A DNA stretch of 64,000 nt from Ecdyonurus torrentis (GCA_949318235.1 OX439127.1:753462-817461); one strand, 5' to 3'. Counted from the stretch's first letter, positions 23,497 through 37,890 are shown. The notes: a model not told the origin generated them from the letters alone. Numbers and translations are program-made.

Positions 23497-23838
23497 CTAA
23501 TGTAGTCTTTTTTTTCTGCCTGGCAGTTCTTTCCAAAAAGTACTGAAGGATGTTATGTATCTTACTTTCTTTTTATAATACTGTAACGCTATTAAGTGAG
23601 AAACTTTTTCATCTCCTTTTTTCATTCCAGATCGAATGGCAGTGTAAACCTGTCCTTCAGGTACTTTGAAGTCTCGAAAAAAGAATAATCCAGTAAGACA
23701 GCTTGATATGGTTCTGGATTCTGTCTAGCTTCTATAGTTATTTTTATGTAATCCTCTGGTATATTTATTTTGTAGCTGTATTTTATTTGTTTCTCTATTT
23801 TTGTGTGTACGCTATCGCACTTTAGCTGTATGTGTCAT
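23497..23838 (-). pseudogene. Unknown protein remnant inside element H
   Basis: The minus strand shows protein-like sequence (IEARQNPEPYQAVLLDY, then after a one-base shift in a T run FRDFKVPEGQVYTAIRSGMK and KGDEKVSHLIALQYY), ending at a TAG at 23497. The spacing and composition look like the C-terminal part of a protein, and its place inside a long-TIR element makes it a candidate transposon-encoded product. I do not recognise the family, and the shift shows it is inactive. Confidence 0.5.
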
Positions 23839-25934
23839 TTTACTAAAAGTTTTGGTGTGATTTTTATATCATGTTTAATTGCTAAATGAAGGAGAGAATT
23901 ACATAAGTTAACATTTTTATTTACAGTTATCAGAATAAATTACAATTTCTATAGGCACAGATATTATACAATATTTTTCTATATTGTCAATTAAACATGA
24001 TATAAAACCTGATACACACAGGTCACTATCACTTTCTGTAAACCAATAGTTCATACAATGCGTTGTCACACAATTGAAAATAGTGAACTTGTGCATAGAT
24101 ATTTTAGTACAGCATGGGTTAATATGTGTTTTAAAATGATATCACTTAACTCTTATATAATGTAAAGTGAAAATAAATAAAATTTGTTTACATTGATTTT
24201 ATATTTAAATATACTATAAAAATATTTTTAATTTATGATTATGACTTTATCAAATCAATACTTCTTAATACGATACATTCCGTTGCATTTTATCAAAACT
24301 ACTTTGCAGAACCATCGTTTCTTTGGTATATGTTTTTTTCTATTGTTCTTCTTAATATCTGAACCAACCGAAGAGGTCTTGCCGTGGTTGGATATATTAA
24401 ATGTAATGTGAGTTAATGGTAATAAAAATATATGTAATTATTAATTTGTAAAGTCATCTTATATATATCAACGAACTACGTATACAGGTAATGTAAAACT
24501 ATAGTGACTATAGTAATAACAACGCAGTAAAAAAACCTGACAAACTAATATCATTCTTTAGTACTTCTAAAATTGATATGCAAAATGCATCATGCAAATA
24601 GGTGTATAGTAATATGCAAAAAATGCCAGTAATTAACATTTGCTTATATTGATCAACATCATTGATATTTTGATTAACTTAAAGTAAATAAGTAATGTGA
24701 CTCTAATTACTATAACACAATTATTAGCAAATAATAATTATATTGAGAAATAATGTTATTTGTGATATTATCGTTAATAATTATTTTTATTTTTCTACTT
24801 CTTAGTGTGCAATTTTGTTCATGTTATATTTTAACATTCTAATTTCTAATATCTAATATAATCTCTAAAACTATAATAAATATAACTATTTATTAGATAC
24901 GGTTGTCATATCTCTGTATTCTAAAACAATAGAGATTATAGTTATAATATCGCAATGAAATGATTTCACATTCTTTAATATTTCTACAAACCTGATATGC
25001 AAGTATGAATAAGGCTAATGCAATTTATATATAATAATATGCAGCACAATATGCAAATAAATAATATTTGCCTAAATCAATCAATACGGTTATATATATT
25101 TTGATTTACTTAACGTAAATGAATAAATAATTGTGTGAAAAGAGTTACTATATTCAAACGATAGTTTAACTACTTAAACGACAGTAGTTAAATTAACTGA
25201 TGCTTCAAAACGCCAAAAAAATACGAGTTTCAACGCGAAAGAAAATTAAAAATGAGATTGAGTAAAAAGAAATCAAACTATTTCTGCGCCTAGCTTGTTT
25301 TAACGCTTCTACGGATTCTCCTAAACAGTACGGTGAATGCGGAACTTGTTAACAATCCACAAGTGTAGTTATTAAACAAAACTCAGATCCGTGCCAAATT
25401 AACAATTTTAGCATTTTTTGCACAAACATTTACAGGAACTGTAAATTTGCAAATTGCAAATGTGTTTTACATTACTATTATAACAAATATTTATGAAATG
25501 TGTACAGAAATGTGTGTCACGGAAAATGTGTTGGAAAATTATTTAAAAAATACTGCTACAAGCCAATAACATTGTCAGTGCAACGCTGTCAGTGCTACAT
25601 GTTTCTACCTTTGTGTCAGAAAAAGTTTTGCCCTTGCGAACTTAAAATTTTACTTTGTAGCATATGATTCTAATATGTGTTTTTCATTCTACCTATGCGA
25701 TATATATCACATATTATTTTTTTCATTTATTTGTAACTTTTATTTTCAATTGTTTATTATTTCATTCTATTATATAATAATTATCATATCTACATTTTAA
25801 TACTTATTAAATTATTCACATTATTTTAAATATAAACTGTATTTATTAAATTTATTTACGGACAATATAATACAACTAATAGCATGGACCACATAAAACA
25901 AAATATATGCATTTTTTCACGAATAAACACAAAA

Positions 25935-26230
25935 TGGGAACTTCAAAAGTTTTTACAATTTTTCATAGAATGTTAATTAAACCTTACGAGAGAGCGTTTA
26001 GGTTTTAATTTTGCAATTTAAGAGACAATTCATGTTTATGACGTCAGAAACATGCAAAAATTAGTATGAAAATGTTGTTCGGGTAGCATAAATAAAAATT
26101 TTCAGGTAACTGCTATGGAGCTAAAGTTTTGTATTGGGAAAATTAAATTAAATTATGTAATCCCATTAAGTGGTTTGAGATATAAATGCTTCTGTTTTTG
26201 TCTGGTCTATTTCTTTAAGCAATAAATCAA
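25935..26230 (+). repeat. Dispersed repeat R1, copy 2
   Basis: The fullest copy: CCTTACGAGAGAGCGTTTAG, TTCATGTTTATGACGTCAGA and ATGCAAAAATTAGTATGAAA segments match 62951-63180, and its later part matches 1-180. It ends near the 3' end of the transposase remnant below. Confidence 0.7.
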
Positions 26231-26373
26231 CCAGTAACTATTTGTATATATTGCAATCTAATAAACTAAAATTGGGAGAAATAAAGCCTTAATTTTCAGT
26301 TGGATGATTGTACATCGTTATTGATTGAGGACACCTTAATTTGCTAATTAAATATATCATAGTTATTTGCAAA

Positions 26374-28278
26374 TTACAGGTTATATAAATAATAATCTGC
26401 ATTGTAATATCCTAACGCTTGCTGACACCATATATAAAAATCATTGTTTACAATGTAAACAGATACAATTTTACCAAACACTGTCATATTTAAACTATGT
26501 TCAGATAAAACACAAAATTTTTCTGTTTGTATACCATTGATTTCAGCAAAAAAAATCTTTTCTACATAATTGACATTTTTTGATATATACAAAATTGCTA
26601 ATTTCAATATATCGTGCAGATCTTTGACTTCTATTTTTATGTTGCTTGTGAAACGAGTGGTTTTGAATAAGTTATGTGAGTTCAAATAAAATTGAAGTAA
26701 GAGAGCATGCTTGTTTGCTGCATGCTTGATTGGATTAATGAAATTTTTAAAAGGTTTTACAACGGTTATTAAATATTAATGCTTTGTCTTAAATCTCATT
26801 GTCCAAACATTAGTAAGAGGTCCATAAGTGTACAGCTCAATGAATAATAATCTATGCTCTATGATTAAGCTGTGAAGATATGCGACATCTGCTTGTTTAA
26901 CCACTGGGGTTATTGATATTTCTGTAATTTTTTAAGGAATATAATAATTTTTTCCAGGGCTCAAGTCTTCAGGAAACTCTTTATAAAAAAATTATGGGCA
27001 ACATTTGTAATAGAGTTAATGTAGTGGATGCATTACCACCAATATTACAATACTGCCTATAAGTTCCATTTATTACAGGTTTATATACATCGTCTTTTCC
27101 GACATAGGAGAATGATGATATTTTGTTTAGAATTAAATCATGTTTTGTAATTTTAGCTTTAATCATTACTTTAAATGATAATGCAACTTCATATGGAAAT
27201 ATACCCTCTGCAATATCATGCATAGGTTCTACTAGGAAGAAGTTATTCATACTTAAAAATGGCAAATAACTAAATGGACGCCATTTACTATTACTTTATA
27301 CTTTACTGCAAATTCTTAGGTATGAATCAATTCGAGAGTGTCCTAGAGCTAACCCTATGTAAATTTTAACTTTTTTTATGTCACACTGGCGTCACGCTTG
27401 CGTTTGGTCTTGCGAAAAGTTAATAGAATAAGAAGCCCATTGTCGATAAATTATTACCAGACACGTAGGGAGCATATACTTTGAGAGTTGAATTTAATTT
27501 AATTTAATTTAGAATATAATTTCCTTGCACTGCCCATAACTTCCAAAACAAGTTAGAGTCGTGATAAAATATCCTTAATTTTGATGCCATTATTTTAAAT
27601 ATTGTAAGCAAATAATATACATGGTTTGATACATTGAAGTTGAGCACGCTGCTTAAGATGTATATTTAATAATGTACAGTATAATCCTGATGTGTTTTGT
27701 ATCATTATATATACGCCTAGCGGGTCAGTTAGCTGTACTTCGTACAAATAAAAATTTAAAAATAACCTTTTTTGCACATTTTCAAATTTATTGTTATTAT
27801 TTATATAGTTTTAAATGATTATAGTAAAGTAGGATCTGGAGAATGTGCGGTTTTTACATCATTAACTATGTCATCATGTGTTTAAAATTGCACTAAGTAC
27901 TTTTATTATAGGTGTTTGCATTTTTTTCTTCATTTTTCCATTTTTACCAGCAAGAAAAAATTCTTCTTGTACAACGTATGTAATAGCATGATTTTCTTTA
28001 ATAAAATTTATTCTTCTATTAGCTGTTAATAGTTCTCCTTTGTTTGATATTGAGCGTTGAAATGGAGTTCAAATGGAATTCAATTTAACATTTGTTTATT
28101 CATCTGGAATGCCAATTGATATTTTATTCATTGTTATATCTTGTATGACATTGCCTCGAAAATTATAATTCAACTTTAATATCTGCAGCAAATCGGAGAC
28201 CAAGTCATTGATCGCCACTTGTGTTAGATTTAATTTAACTTCTAATTTTAATATAAAATCACGCAAGAATTGCGTCAT
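26374..28278 (-). pseudogene. Second decayed CACTA-like transposase
   Basis: Transposase-like fragments run 28278 to 26374 on the minus strand in several frames. In order: an N-terminal helix-rich part (NLTQVAINDLVSDLLQILK, 28096-28278); RRINFIKENHAITYVVQEEF at about 27950-28040; a QLTDPLGVYIMIQNTSGLY segment (27595-27777); the family hallmark EPMHDIAEGIFPYEVALSFK (26981-27265); and a C-terminal part (26374-26685). It differs from the remnant at 737-3142 and represents another subfamily. The many stops and shifts leave it inactive. Confidence 0.65.
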
Positions 28279-28420
28279 TTCTGTAGCTGATATTGTTTCG
28301 ACTTCATTATCTGTGATTGTACTTTCATTAAATGTTATTCATTATCTGTTACATCATCATAGAAATTTTCATCTACATGTTGTGCAATTGGTTGAGTGTA
28401 TTTTGAATTTAAATTTATAA

Positions 28421-28981
28421 AGCTCCAGTGTGCATGTATTGTGCATTAATAAATTCTAAATGTATTGTAAAACTGTGCCACTATTTATGTGGCTACATAA
28501 ATGTCATTATCTTTATGATGGTTTTTGAAATGATATTTAACTAAATGAAATTTTGAGAATGACTTTAAGCATTCATTAGATGGACAACAATGTGTTACAC
28601 TTGATTGACTATGAAATATTTCATAAAGCTAAAGTATCTTACAACCACTTTCTTTTTCTACACCACAGAATTTTTATGCATACATTTTTGAAAACAATTA
28701 TAAAACTACTTTTTATACATTTATATAAATACACAAGATTTATACAATTATAAACTTCTTTTTATACATTTATATAAATACACAAGATTTATACAAATTT
28801 TCTTCAAATAAAACCTTACTCGATATTTTCCAATATTGTTTATTACACAAGCCTTTGGTCTAATAAATTATGAAAATAGAGCGCAATCTGTAATTTTAAA
28901 AACTAAGGTACAAATCACAGAAATATCCATTAGAATAAATATATCTAAAAAAATTAACACACAAACACACCCAGACACCCC

Positions 28982-28982
<1 letters not shown>
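28421..28982. other. Non-coding interval with a 55-bp tandem duplication
   Basis: Two copies of a unit containing TTTATACATTTATATAAATA and CACAAGATTTATACAA lie side by side at about 28690-28800. Otherwise nothing is recognised. Confidence 0.6.

Positions 28983-29027
<45 letters not shown>
28983..29027. repeat. (CA)n microsatellite
   Basis: Pure CA run preceded by CCCACACATAC. Confidence 0.97.
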
Positions 29028-29029
<2 letters not shown>

Positions 29030-29030
29030 C

Positions 29031-30569
29031 TTGTTGTACAAAAAAATTAGATGACTTTTTGCCTTAAAATGCGCAATGGAATCCAAACATAAATAAAATG
29101 CCAGCTTTAAAACTTACGATTAGATTAATGACCTTGAACTTTACGATAAATGAAATAACTAATGACATAACATGACTAATAATGTTGGCTTCATTTTTAT
29201 GTTTGGATGTTAGTGTTCAGTTTGAACTTAGAGGTTAAGTCAGTAATTTTGTTGTTCTTATGCTATTCGCTATGTATTTCATATTTTCAAAATACAGTGT
29301 AAAGTGTCATTTTTTGATAGTGATGCAATCAAAATTGCAATAATATTTTTGTGTAATTTTTATAAGATATGATACAGTGCAGCTGATTATAAATACTTAT
29401 ATCTGTCTCCAATACTTCAAAATAAAATAGAAGATATTTGTGTAAGTTTATTAACATATAGTACTTATTGTTGCTTAAAATAACAAAATATATTTTTTTT
29501 TAATTTTTTTTTCATTACTTTTACTTAGCTTTCAAATAAATTTAATGACAACGGGAATTTTTTTGCAATGCATTGCATCGTCACAAAAGATATTCATTGC
29601 TTATCGATAATAAATGAAATGTATAGGTGTACAGTTGATATTTATAAGAACATTTTTTGTTTTTGAGATATTATGAACGACGTATTGTTCTCTGGCGAGT
29701 GACCTCTCTCCTCACATGTAGCTGCAGTCTGCACTTTACACTTTGCCGCACTATAAAGACGACCCGATTGTTGTAATGCTTGCTAAGTTTCTTGCTAGCA
29801 GGTTTGTTTGAATGATAAATTGATACGTGAAGCAATTGTATGTCTCTATCACACAAGGGGACAACTCATAGAGTGTTTGCATTTATATTGCTACAAAAGA
29901 GCACCAAATAACGTAAGCATGCATGAGAATTAAAATTTTACCAGTATAAAAATGTTTATTTTTTTACTGTATTGACCTTGTAAAATAATAATTAACCATA
30001 TTTTTATCTAAACAAGCTACCTTGCTGGTCCTATAGTTTTACTAAAGTAGCATTGCGCTCTGAGGCTGACTCCACAAGCTTCTGCAGAGCTGAATATGCA
30101 GTGCACTCAAGTGAAGAAAGTGAAAAATGAAGTTTGCCGTCGCACCCACTCAGTCGCAGTCTCGCGGGGTCAACACAAACTTTGGTAACCATTTGCAATA
30201 TAGTGCAGCGCACGTTACACCTGATTACGAGCGAGATTAATCACCAAGGAGGAAGCATAGTATGGTTGTTCCACAGTAAGAGCTCCCGTGCTGCTCTTTG
30301 CCACGTTTGGGTTAACAAAAATGAAAGATGAACACTTCTTCATTGGTTGCTATATTATATTAACCTTGCTTGTCACTAACAAACATTTCTAACTTCTTTT
30401 TCAATCTTTTCTTGCTTCGGTTAGCTTATTTTAACAACTAACATAAATTTAACAGCTGATACAAATCATTGATTATAAACGATCTTTGGGACTAAATGTT
30501 TAAACAAATGATAGTTTCATTCATGTTTATAAATTCTAAAAAGTCCTCTTCTTAATGTTTGTATTACAT
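29031..30569. other. Interval without recognisable genes
   Basis: Mostly AT-rich. A patch at about 30040-30310 is richer in G+C than its surroundings and contains short open frames on both strands, but shows no motif I can name. Confidence 0.4.
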
Positions 30570-31292
30570 AGGGTTTGTTTCAATTTTCACTTTTTCAGAA
30601 GCTTTTTTTAATTTAAAATTTATTGACAAATTAGTAGTATTATTAAATTTAAGCTTTAGTTTTGATATTTTCTTGTCTGTGTGTAGAAATGGGATGTGTT
30701 GATTTTTCTTTTGACTAGATGCAAAACAATACAAAGTGTGTTTTTTTTGAAAAACAGACGTTCGCAAACAGAGTTTCATTTTTTTTTGTTACAACTGATG
30801 GTAAGCAAATAACATTAACGTTTCATCACTTGGAAATTGTTTGTAGCCTGGCAGTTGTCAAATCGAAACTGCAGTTCGAGCCACACGTCATGAGGAGCAT
30901 GCGTGCCGTAATGGACTAACATCAGTAATCTTGATGGTGTAACTTCAACTCGTGGATATCTTGCACTAGAGGCTTTAGCACTTTGTCTTTGACAAACTAC
31001 AAGAAAAAAATTAGGTGGGGTGATGTCGGTGCCTAAACTGTGGGTCCAGCTCGGACAATCGAGTCTTTGTTTACAGCAAAATATGGCGCAATCGGGAGTT
31101 ATTTTCTTCAAAAATAAATTTTCACGTCACTTACTGATTAAAATGAAAACCACTTGACATAACTTCTCTTTACAAACATTATTAAAAATGTCAAAATTTG
31201 TGCTTTAATTTGATAAATAACAATTTAGAATTGTTAGAACATTTAATAGTGAAATAAGCCTCTAGAACAGTAAACATTTAAATAAACACCTT
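30570..31292 (-). mobile_element. Mariner-type deletion derivative D1
   Basis: Its ends match those of D2 (59991-60772) in the opposite orientation: AGGGTGTTTATTTAAAT-like termini, then CTTTTTCAGAAGC, and at the other end TTTGACATTTTTAATAATG-like sequence. Inside, 30815-31111 (-) carries a decayed C-terminal transposase segment (DVWLELQFRFDNCQATNNFQ) preceded by a recognisable but altered catalytic region (DITPPNFFL). Much of the gene is absent. Confidence 0.75.
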
Positions 31293-31547
31293 GTAAATTA
31301 AAGCATAAAAAATTTTGTAATAACTGACAAAAAAATAAAATTCTTCAATTTTAGGTTCAACTGCACACGTAATGTTTAATTGCTTCTTACTACAGTTTTT
31401 GCCACTTATTTTCTAAATGCTGACATATTATGTAAGGAAAGTCAGACTTAAATTTAGCTACAGAAATAATTATGATATATAGTGCCACAAAACTAAAAAT
31501 TGTAAATAATTAGTATGTAAAATATTAATTTATATATATATATAACA

Positions 31548-33393
31548 GAAAATATTAAGAATATTTTACCATACCTTAAACCCGAACTTATATTTCATTC
31601 CTAAATGGTCCAAACAGGTTTAGTGTAGAATGAAACAAACACCAATTATGTTTTGAAAATATTCAAAATTCCCGGAAAAACCCGTAATTCAAAATTGAGC
31701 CATATCATATCACGTAGTAAACCTTAAAAGTAACCGTAACCCAAGAAAACGTGATTAGATGGGGTAAATATTTTTATGGTAACATACACCCCTTATGTTG
31801 ACCTTTGTACAGAGGTCATGACCTTTGACCTTTAATGCCTGTAGAAGTCAATTATTTGCCTATTGAAATTAAAAAACCCTTTAACAGGTAGCATCGCACC
31901 TTTGATTTTTAAGATTTTTGGTAACGGCATATAAAAACATATAAAAAACTTCTGTGTCAAATTTGAACATGGGCTCTTTGTAACTTAAAAAATGACAACT
32001 TCCGAAAATTACGTTTATCTGCAAATTTACGTGTTTAAGCACGTTAACTGTTAATTAAATTTACGTTATCAATAGTAAAACTCATTTAAATAATTTTTAG
32101 TCAACTAGCAATTAGAGTACCTAAATATAACTGGCCCTTCTTCCCCGTACCCGTTTCTTTTTTTCTTTTTTTATTATTATTACAGTATTACGCTAATTTA
32201 GGACAAAGTGAAGGTATTTAACTTTGCATTGTAAGCTTGACTAAGATTAAAATTTTCCACCCTACCAACATTCGTGTTTAGTTTTCAAATAGCATTACAA
32301 ACAGTAAAATAATAATAAAAAAGCAGAAGTAAAAAAGAAGTTACTAATATTATTTTTTTATCATTATTTTAGCTTTCTGTTTAAAGTAAATGTCTGCAGT
32401 AAGAGTGTTCAGTACAGTTCGAAGCTTTTAAAAAGACTTTAATATGGTTTAATTATATGTGTGGTAGATGGAAAAATAAAGTGAGGAAATGTTGAGAAAA
32501 TCTGAAGGAGAATAGAGATAATGAATTGAGAATGTGAAAATGTAATATAATATTTACAAATGTGCGAAAATTTTATTTCATTTTTCATATTTTTATGTAT
32601 ATTAAAATAAGAATTAAAAATAATTTATTTTATTGTTATTAATATTATTATTTGATATTTTTACTTTCAACAATTAAGCACGAATTTTTAAAGGGTGCAA
32701 AAATTTATCGTTAGTTAAAATTACAATCCAAAATAAAATACCGTCAAATTGTCCTGTAATAGCGTAATACCGTTATAATAACCAAAAAAAAAAAAAAAAG
32801 GCGTGGGGTGAAGAAGGGCCGGTTATATTTAGGTACTTAAATTGGTAGTGTCCATTAAAATAATTCAAATGAGTTTTACTATTGATAATTTAATTTTAAT
32901 TCACAGTTTACGTACTTAAACACTCAAATTTGCAGATATACGTAAATTTTGGAAGCTACCATTTAAAAAATTACACAGAATTCAAGTTAAAATTTAATAC
33001 ACAAGTTGCTCTTATGTTACTTTATGCCCATACCACAAATCCTAAAAATCCAAGGTCAATGCTACCTGTTAAGGCGTTTTTAATTTGAATATGCAAATAT
33101 TTGACTGACTGGCATTGAAGGTCAAAGGTCGTATTTTCTGTAGAAAGGTCAACATTAGGGGTGTATGATAACATAAAAATATTTACCACATCACATTTTC
33201 TTGGGTTACGGTTATTTTAAGATTACCAACGTGATATGGCTAAATTTTAAATCACGGTTTTTCCCTGGAATTTTGAATATTTTCAAAAAATAATTGCAGT
33301 TTGTTTCATTCTACCCTAAACCTGTTTGGACCATATAGGAATCGAATTAAAGTTTAGTGTTAAGGTATAGTTTAGTTTTTTCTTAATATTTTC
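31548..33393. mobile_element. Foldback element FB1 (1.85 kb)
   Basis: Two arms of about 650 bp (31548-32225 and 32733-33393) are inverted copies, beginning GAAAATATTAAGAA. The spacer is about 500 bp. There is no coding sequence. Both arms contain nuclear-receptor-like direct repeats (TGACCTTTGACCT at 31819-31831; AGGTCAAAGGTCG at 33119-33131). TA-rich tracts lie on both sides. Confidence 0.85.
31799..31831. promoter_or_regulatory. Clustered AGGTCA half-sites, including a perfect DR1
   Basis: Four half-sites in 33 bp: TGACCT, AGGTCA, then TGACCTTTGACCT, which is two half-sites one base apart (DR1), the spacing bound by HNF4/RXR-type nuclear receptors. Binding is not shown by sequence alone. 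Confidence 0.35.
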
Positions 33394-33398
33394 ATCAC

Positions 33399-33403
<5 letters not shown>

Positions 33404-33456
<53 letters not shown>
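33404..33456. repeat. (TA)n microsatellite, left of element E
   Basis: Pure TA array that stops where element E begins and resumes at 34291. Confidence 0.97.
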
Positions 33457-34388
<932 letters not shown>

Positions 34389-34433
34389 TAAATATTGCTT
34401 TAAAAGAAGAGCTTCAATAGTCAAAACTAATAA

Positions 34434-35462
34434 ATCGATGAATTCATAGAGTAATGTTAAATCAGAGATTTTTGTTTTTCGAAGTTCAGATCGCAATATC
34501 GTTGCATTGCATGTTCTAAAAAAAATCAAATTAAGTATTGCAGCAATAATAATTTATTAGACAATACGCATGCTGTGTTTCAGAATTTTTGTGCTTGAAG
34601 TCTTGTCGTTAATTATTAATTAGTAAAAAATGGAAACTTTTTATTAAAAAAATTCAAGACCATTGACTTTCAACCCGATTTTCATGTTTAACCGGTTGTC
34701 ATAAAAGTATCATATTTAATGAACAAAGTTTAAGAATGTTGCTGATTGATGTCCTGCAAAAGATTTTTCTGGAAAACCATTCCCTTGCCAATAAAGGGCA
34801 GAAAATCTAAATCAGGATCTGCTTGTGCTTAAGATCTGAAATGTTAATTGTGTATGTTAATGACTTTTATTATTAAATTTCTGTGTAAATTTCTAAGTAG
34901 TTGCAATTACTTGAGTAGCAATGATTTTTTTGAGTTTGTATACTGCAGATTGTCTAAAATTAACATAGCATTCACTCCCAGCACAGAAATAACTGCTAAA
35001 GGGTGTAAAATAAAAAAAAATCAAATTTTACAGGTGGAAAAAGTCAGATATAATATTTAACATTTGCATTCTAAGTTTTGGCTTTATAGCATCCACAGAT
35101 CCTGATTTACATTTTCTGCCCTTTATTAGCAAGGGAGTGTTTTTCCAGAAAAATCATTTGCATGATATCGATCAGTAACATATCCTGTGTCCATTAAATA
35201 TGAACATTTAATGACAATCAGTTTTACATGAAAATTGGGTTGAAAGTCAATGGTCTTGAATTTTTCTTATAAAAAAAATTGAATTTTTTACTTATTATTA
35301 ATTAACGACAAGACTTCAAACACAAAAATTCTGAAACATAGCATGCGTACTCTCCATTAAATGTCCGTTGCCGCAATACTAAAGTTAATTTTGTTAGAAC
35401 ATGCAATGCAATGATTTTGCGATTTGAACTTCGAAAAACAGAAATTTCTGATTGAACATTAC
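34434..35462. mobile_element. Foldback element FB2, main part
   Basis: Arms of about 380 bp (34434-34822 and 35092-35462) are inverted copies, with landmarks ATTGACTTTCAACCCGATTT and GATCCTGATTTACATTTTCT. The right arm is interrupted after CATTAC by the gypsy element and resumes at 45710-45730, where the sequence again matches the left arm's end. The spacer contains no gene. Confidence 0.85.
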
Positions 35463-36120
35463 TGTAGCCTGCGCCGTAGTGAATGTTGTTTTCCGAACCC
35501 CGAACCCCGCTACTGAGTTACCTTCTTCTCGCTCTCCGGCGCTCCGCCGCTGTAACCTGCTCTGCCGCCGGACTCGTCCTCGTCGCTCTCGGCCGTTGCT
35601 GAATATTCACGCAAAGCGTAAAGCTTTGGTGGATGTATTAATGAATAATTCTGTGATAACTTATTGATAATCTATACTAAAAGATTATCAATTATAACTG
35701 TTATTGATAATGTTTATTAGCAATATAATGTTATTAATTCTTCTGCATTTCTTTTATGATATTGGAGAACTTTTCAAATCAAAAACTCACATAAGTAACA
35801 CTATATTTTATTATAAAATTATGAATATGGATTATAAGTGATAAAATTAGCGCTATATGCCGAACAATGCATAGAGCGGCGTTATAGCTTGAGGCGCCAG
35901 CGCGACACCTCAAGCTCCACACTCAGACCATCTTTCTTCCCGTCGCCTCGCACGCACCACACACAATTAATGCAATACTGCACTTTTTTTGCAGTGAAAT
36001 TATACAGAGGTACACTTTGTAATCTGTACGCGAATATCTATAGAGGGCTAATTCTACATAATTTATAGAATTATATTATAATTAATTGATTAAATTGATT
36101 ATTATGACGCGCGGGTTACA
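35463..36120 (-). repeat. 3' LTR of the gypsy element
   Basis: 658 bp, ends TGTAGCC...GGTTACA, about 12 substitutions and no indels versus the 5' LTR at 45052-45709 by hand comparison. Short open frames within it are not genes. Confidence 0.95.
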
Positions 36121-36134
36121 TCACCCCCCTTCTC
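36121..36134 (-). promoter_or_regulatory. Polypurine tract
   Basis: GAGAAGGGGGGTGA directly upstream of the 3' LTR on the element's strand, the expected primer for plus-strand DNA synthesis. Confidence 0.85.
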
Positions 36135-37679
36135 GGAAAATTCTTGCCCTCAAGAATGATTACTAAGCAGGCGAGTTATTATGCATCTGTGCATTATAAA
36201 ATGTGGTGTTGTGTTGCGTGGAAGCGAAGAAAAGCAAAGTCTGACATGACATAATACTTATATTTTAAAAATATATGAGAATTTACTCGTAAGCAAAATT
36301 ATAGGAAAGTTACATCCGTTTATGTAGCTTATACAGCATATGAAAATTTACTGAGAATTTTTTCTTTTCTAACTTTTTATAATGTAGAACTTTTTATACA
36401 TGAGAAATTCAGTAAAAAAAATTAAAATGAATTTTATAATTATTGCTATTTTTAGGTAAAATTATTATTCAAAACTAATATTGTTATGAATTATTTTTAA
36501 ATCATAATCATTGAATATTATTATTGATATAACATAACAGAATAAAATTTTTGTTATATAAGTAATACATAATATTTCATATTACGCATTTTTCTATATT
36601 ATTTCTTGTTATTACGTTTATTTTTACTTTTAAAATTACGGTAAAATATAGATATATGAATTATATTTAAAAATTACAATTTGCATTAAAATGTTTTATA
36701 GTTAAATACAAAAATAGATTTAAAAATAGGTTTTTCACATTATAATATTATAATTTTTTTTTTATACTTATAAATTTGTTAATTTTCCTTGGTTTTATTA
36801 ATTTTTAGCAAATTGCAGGATAAACTAGAAATATTGAATGAATATTATATAATTATTATAAGATTTAAAACTTTTTTTTTATTATTTTATTGTTTTATTA
36901 TTATTATTATTATTATTGATATTATTGATTAGCAATAATGCAATAATAAGCTTGGCATGATAATTTTCATTCAGTATTTCAACATATGACATAACATTAA
37001 ATTGAATTTTATTTAGCGAATAAAATTTGTTGTATATAAGAAAATGAAATATTGCACTTATATGGTTTATGTGTAAATTTTTTCATAAATTTTTATGATT
37101 TTACATTTAGTATTATTACATATAAAATAGAAATTATTTTAAATTTTTTGTTTAATAATTGATATTTCATGCAAATTAAACTTTATTTCGTGCATTTTTT
37201 ATTTATTGCAATTATTATTTAGAGTTAAATAGTTAATTATTTTTTACATTCAATTTTTTGTATATATCTTGATGTTATAAGAAAATTATGTATATTTTTT
37301 TATGAGATTTAAAACTATTATTATTAAAGTAATTATTTTTATTCGATATTATTATTTTACTGAATCGTAATTTTTTAGTTATTATAATATATATTTTTAA
37401 GCATATGAAATATAAACAACATCAAATATTTTTTATTTAAACATTAGTTTTAAAATTATTATTAATTATAGATAAACTTAAACCTTTTTTTTTTACTATA
37501 ATATTATTGTAAATATTATTTTTACACTTTGCATTTTTTCAGTGTAAATTTTTTGTTTCACGTGTAATTAAATTAATGCAGTTTTTAGTTAAAATATGAT
37601 ATTTAAAATATGGTATTTAAAAATATAAGTTATTTTGATAGAATAAGTATAGTAACTTTAACTTATTGAAACTTTAATT

Positions 37680-37710
<31 letters not shown>

Positions 37711-37890
37711 AAGTAATTATAGTTTTTACGGTATATAATATTGTTTAATATTTTATTTCTAACTGATGATTTAGTTAATATTTTAGTTATCTTTTGCAAT
37801 AAAAGTTATTTTCTATAGAAAAATGATAACTTTTAGTTTGAATTTATATAATTAATTGTGTTTTGATTTTAAAGTCTGTAAATCACGAAA
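36135..37890. other. Very AT-rich, frame-free interval in the gypsy 3' region
   Basis: About 1.75 kb between the end of the integrase frame and the polypurine tract, with long A/T runs (a T run at 37683-37711) and no open frame. An envelope gene would sit here in an errantivirus-like element; none is visible. Confidence 0.6.

Larger units (their letters stand above)
20104..25697. mobile_element. Element H: 5.6-kb element with long inverted ends
   Basis: The left end (20104-20525) and right end (25378-25697) are inverted copies of each other, starting with CATAGGTAGAAT and including AAGTTCGCAAGGGCAAAA, AATAACATTGTCAGTGCAA-like and AATTTACAGTTCCTGTAAAT-like segments. The left copy has about 100 extra bp. 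A target duplication is not evident. The interior contains element J (21051-22586), a broken frame (23497-23838) and a diverged 200-bp direct repeat (about 24500-24710 and 24940-25140). The superfamily is unknown. Confidence 0.8.

Noticed and set aside
30031..30331. Possible small gene in a GC-richer patch
   Set aside because: Frames on both strands are short, unrelated to each other and without splice or domain support.
35452..36068. Frames repeated at 45068-45657
   Set aside because: They are LTR sequence, duplicated because the LTRs are.
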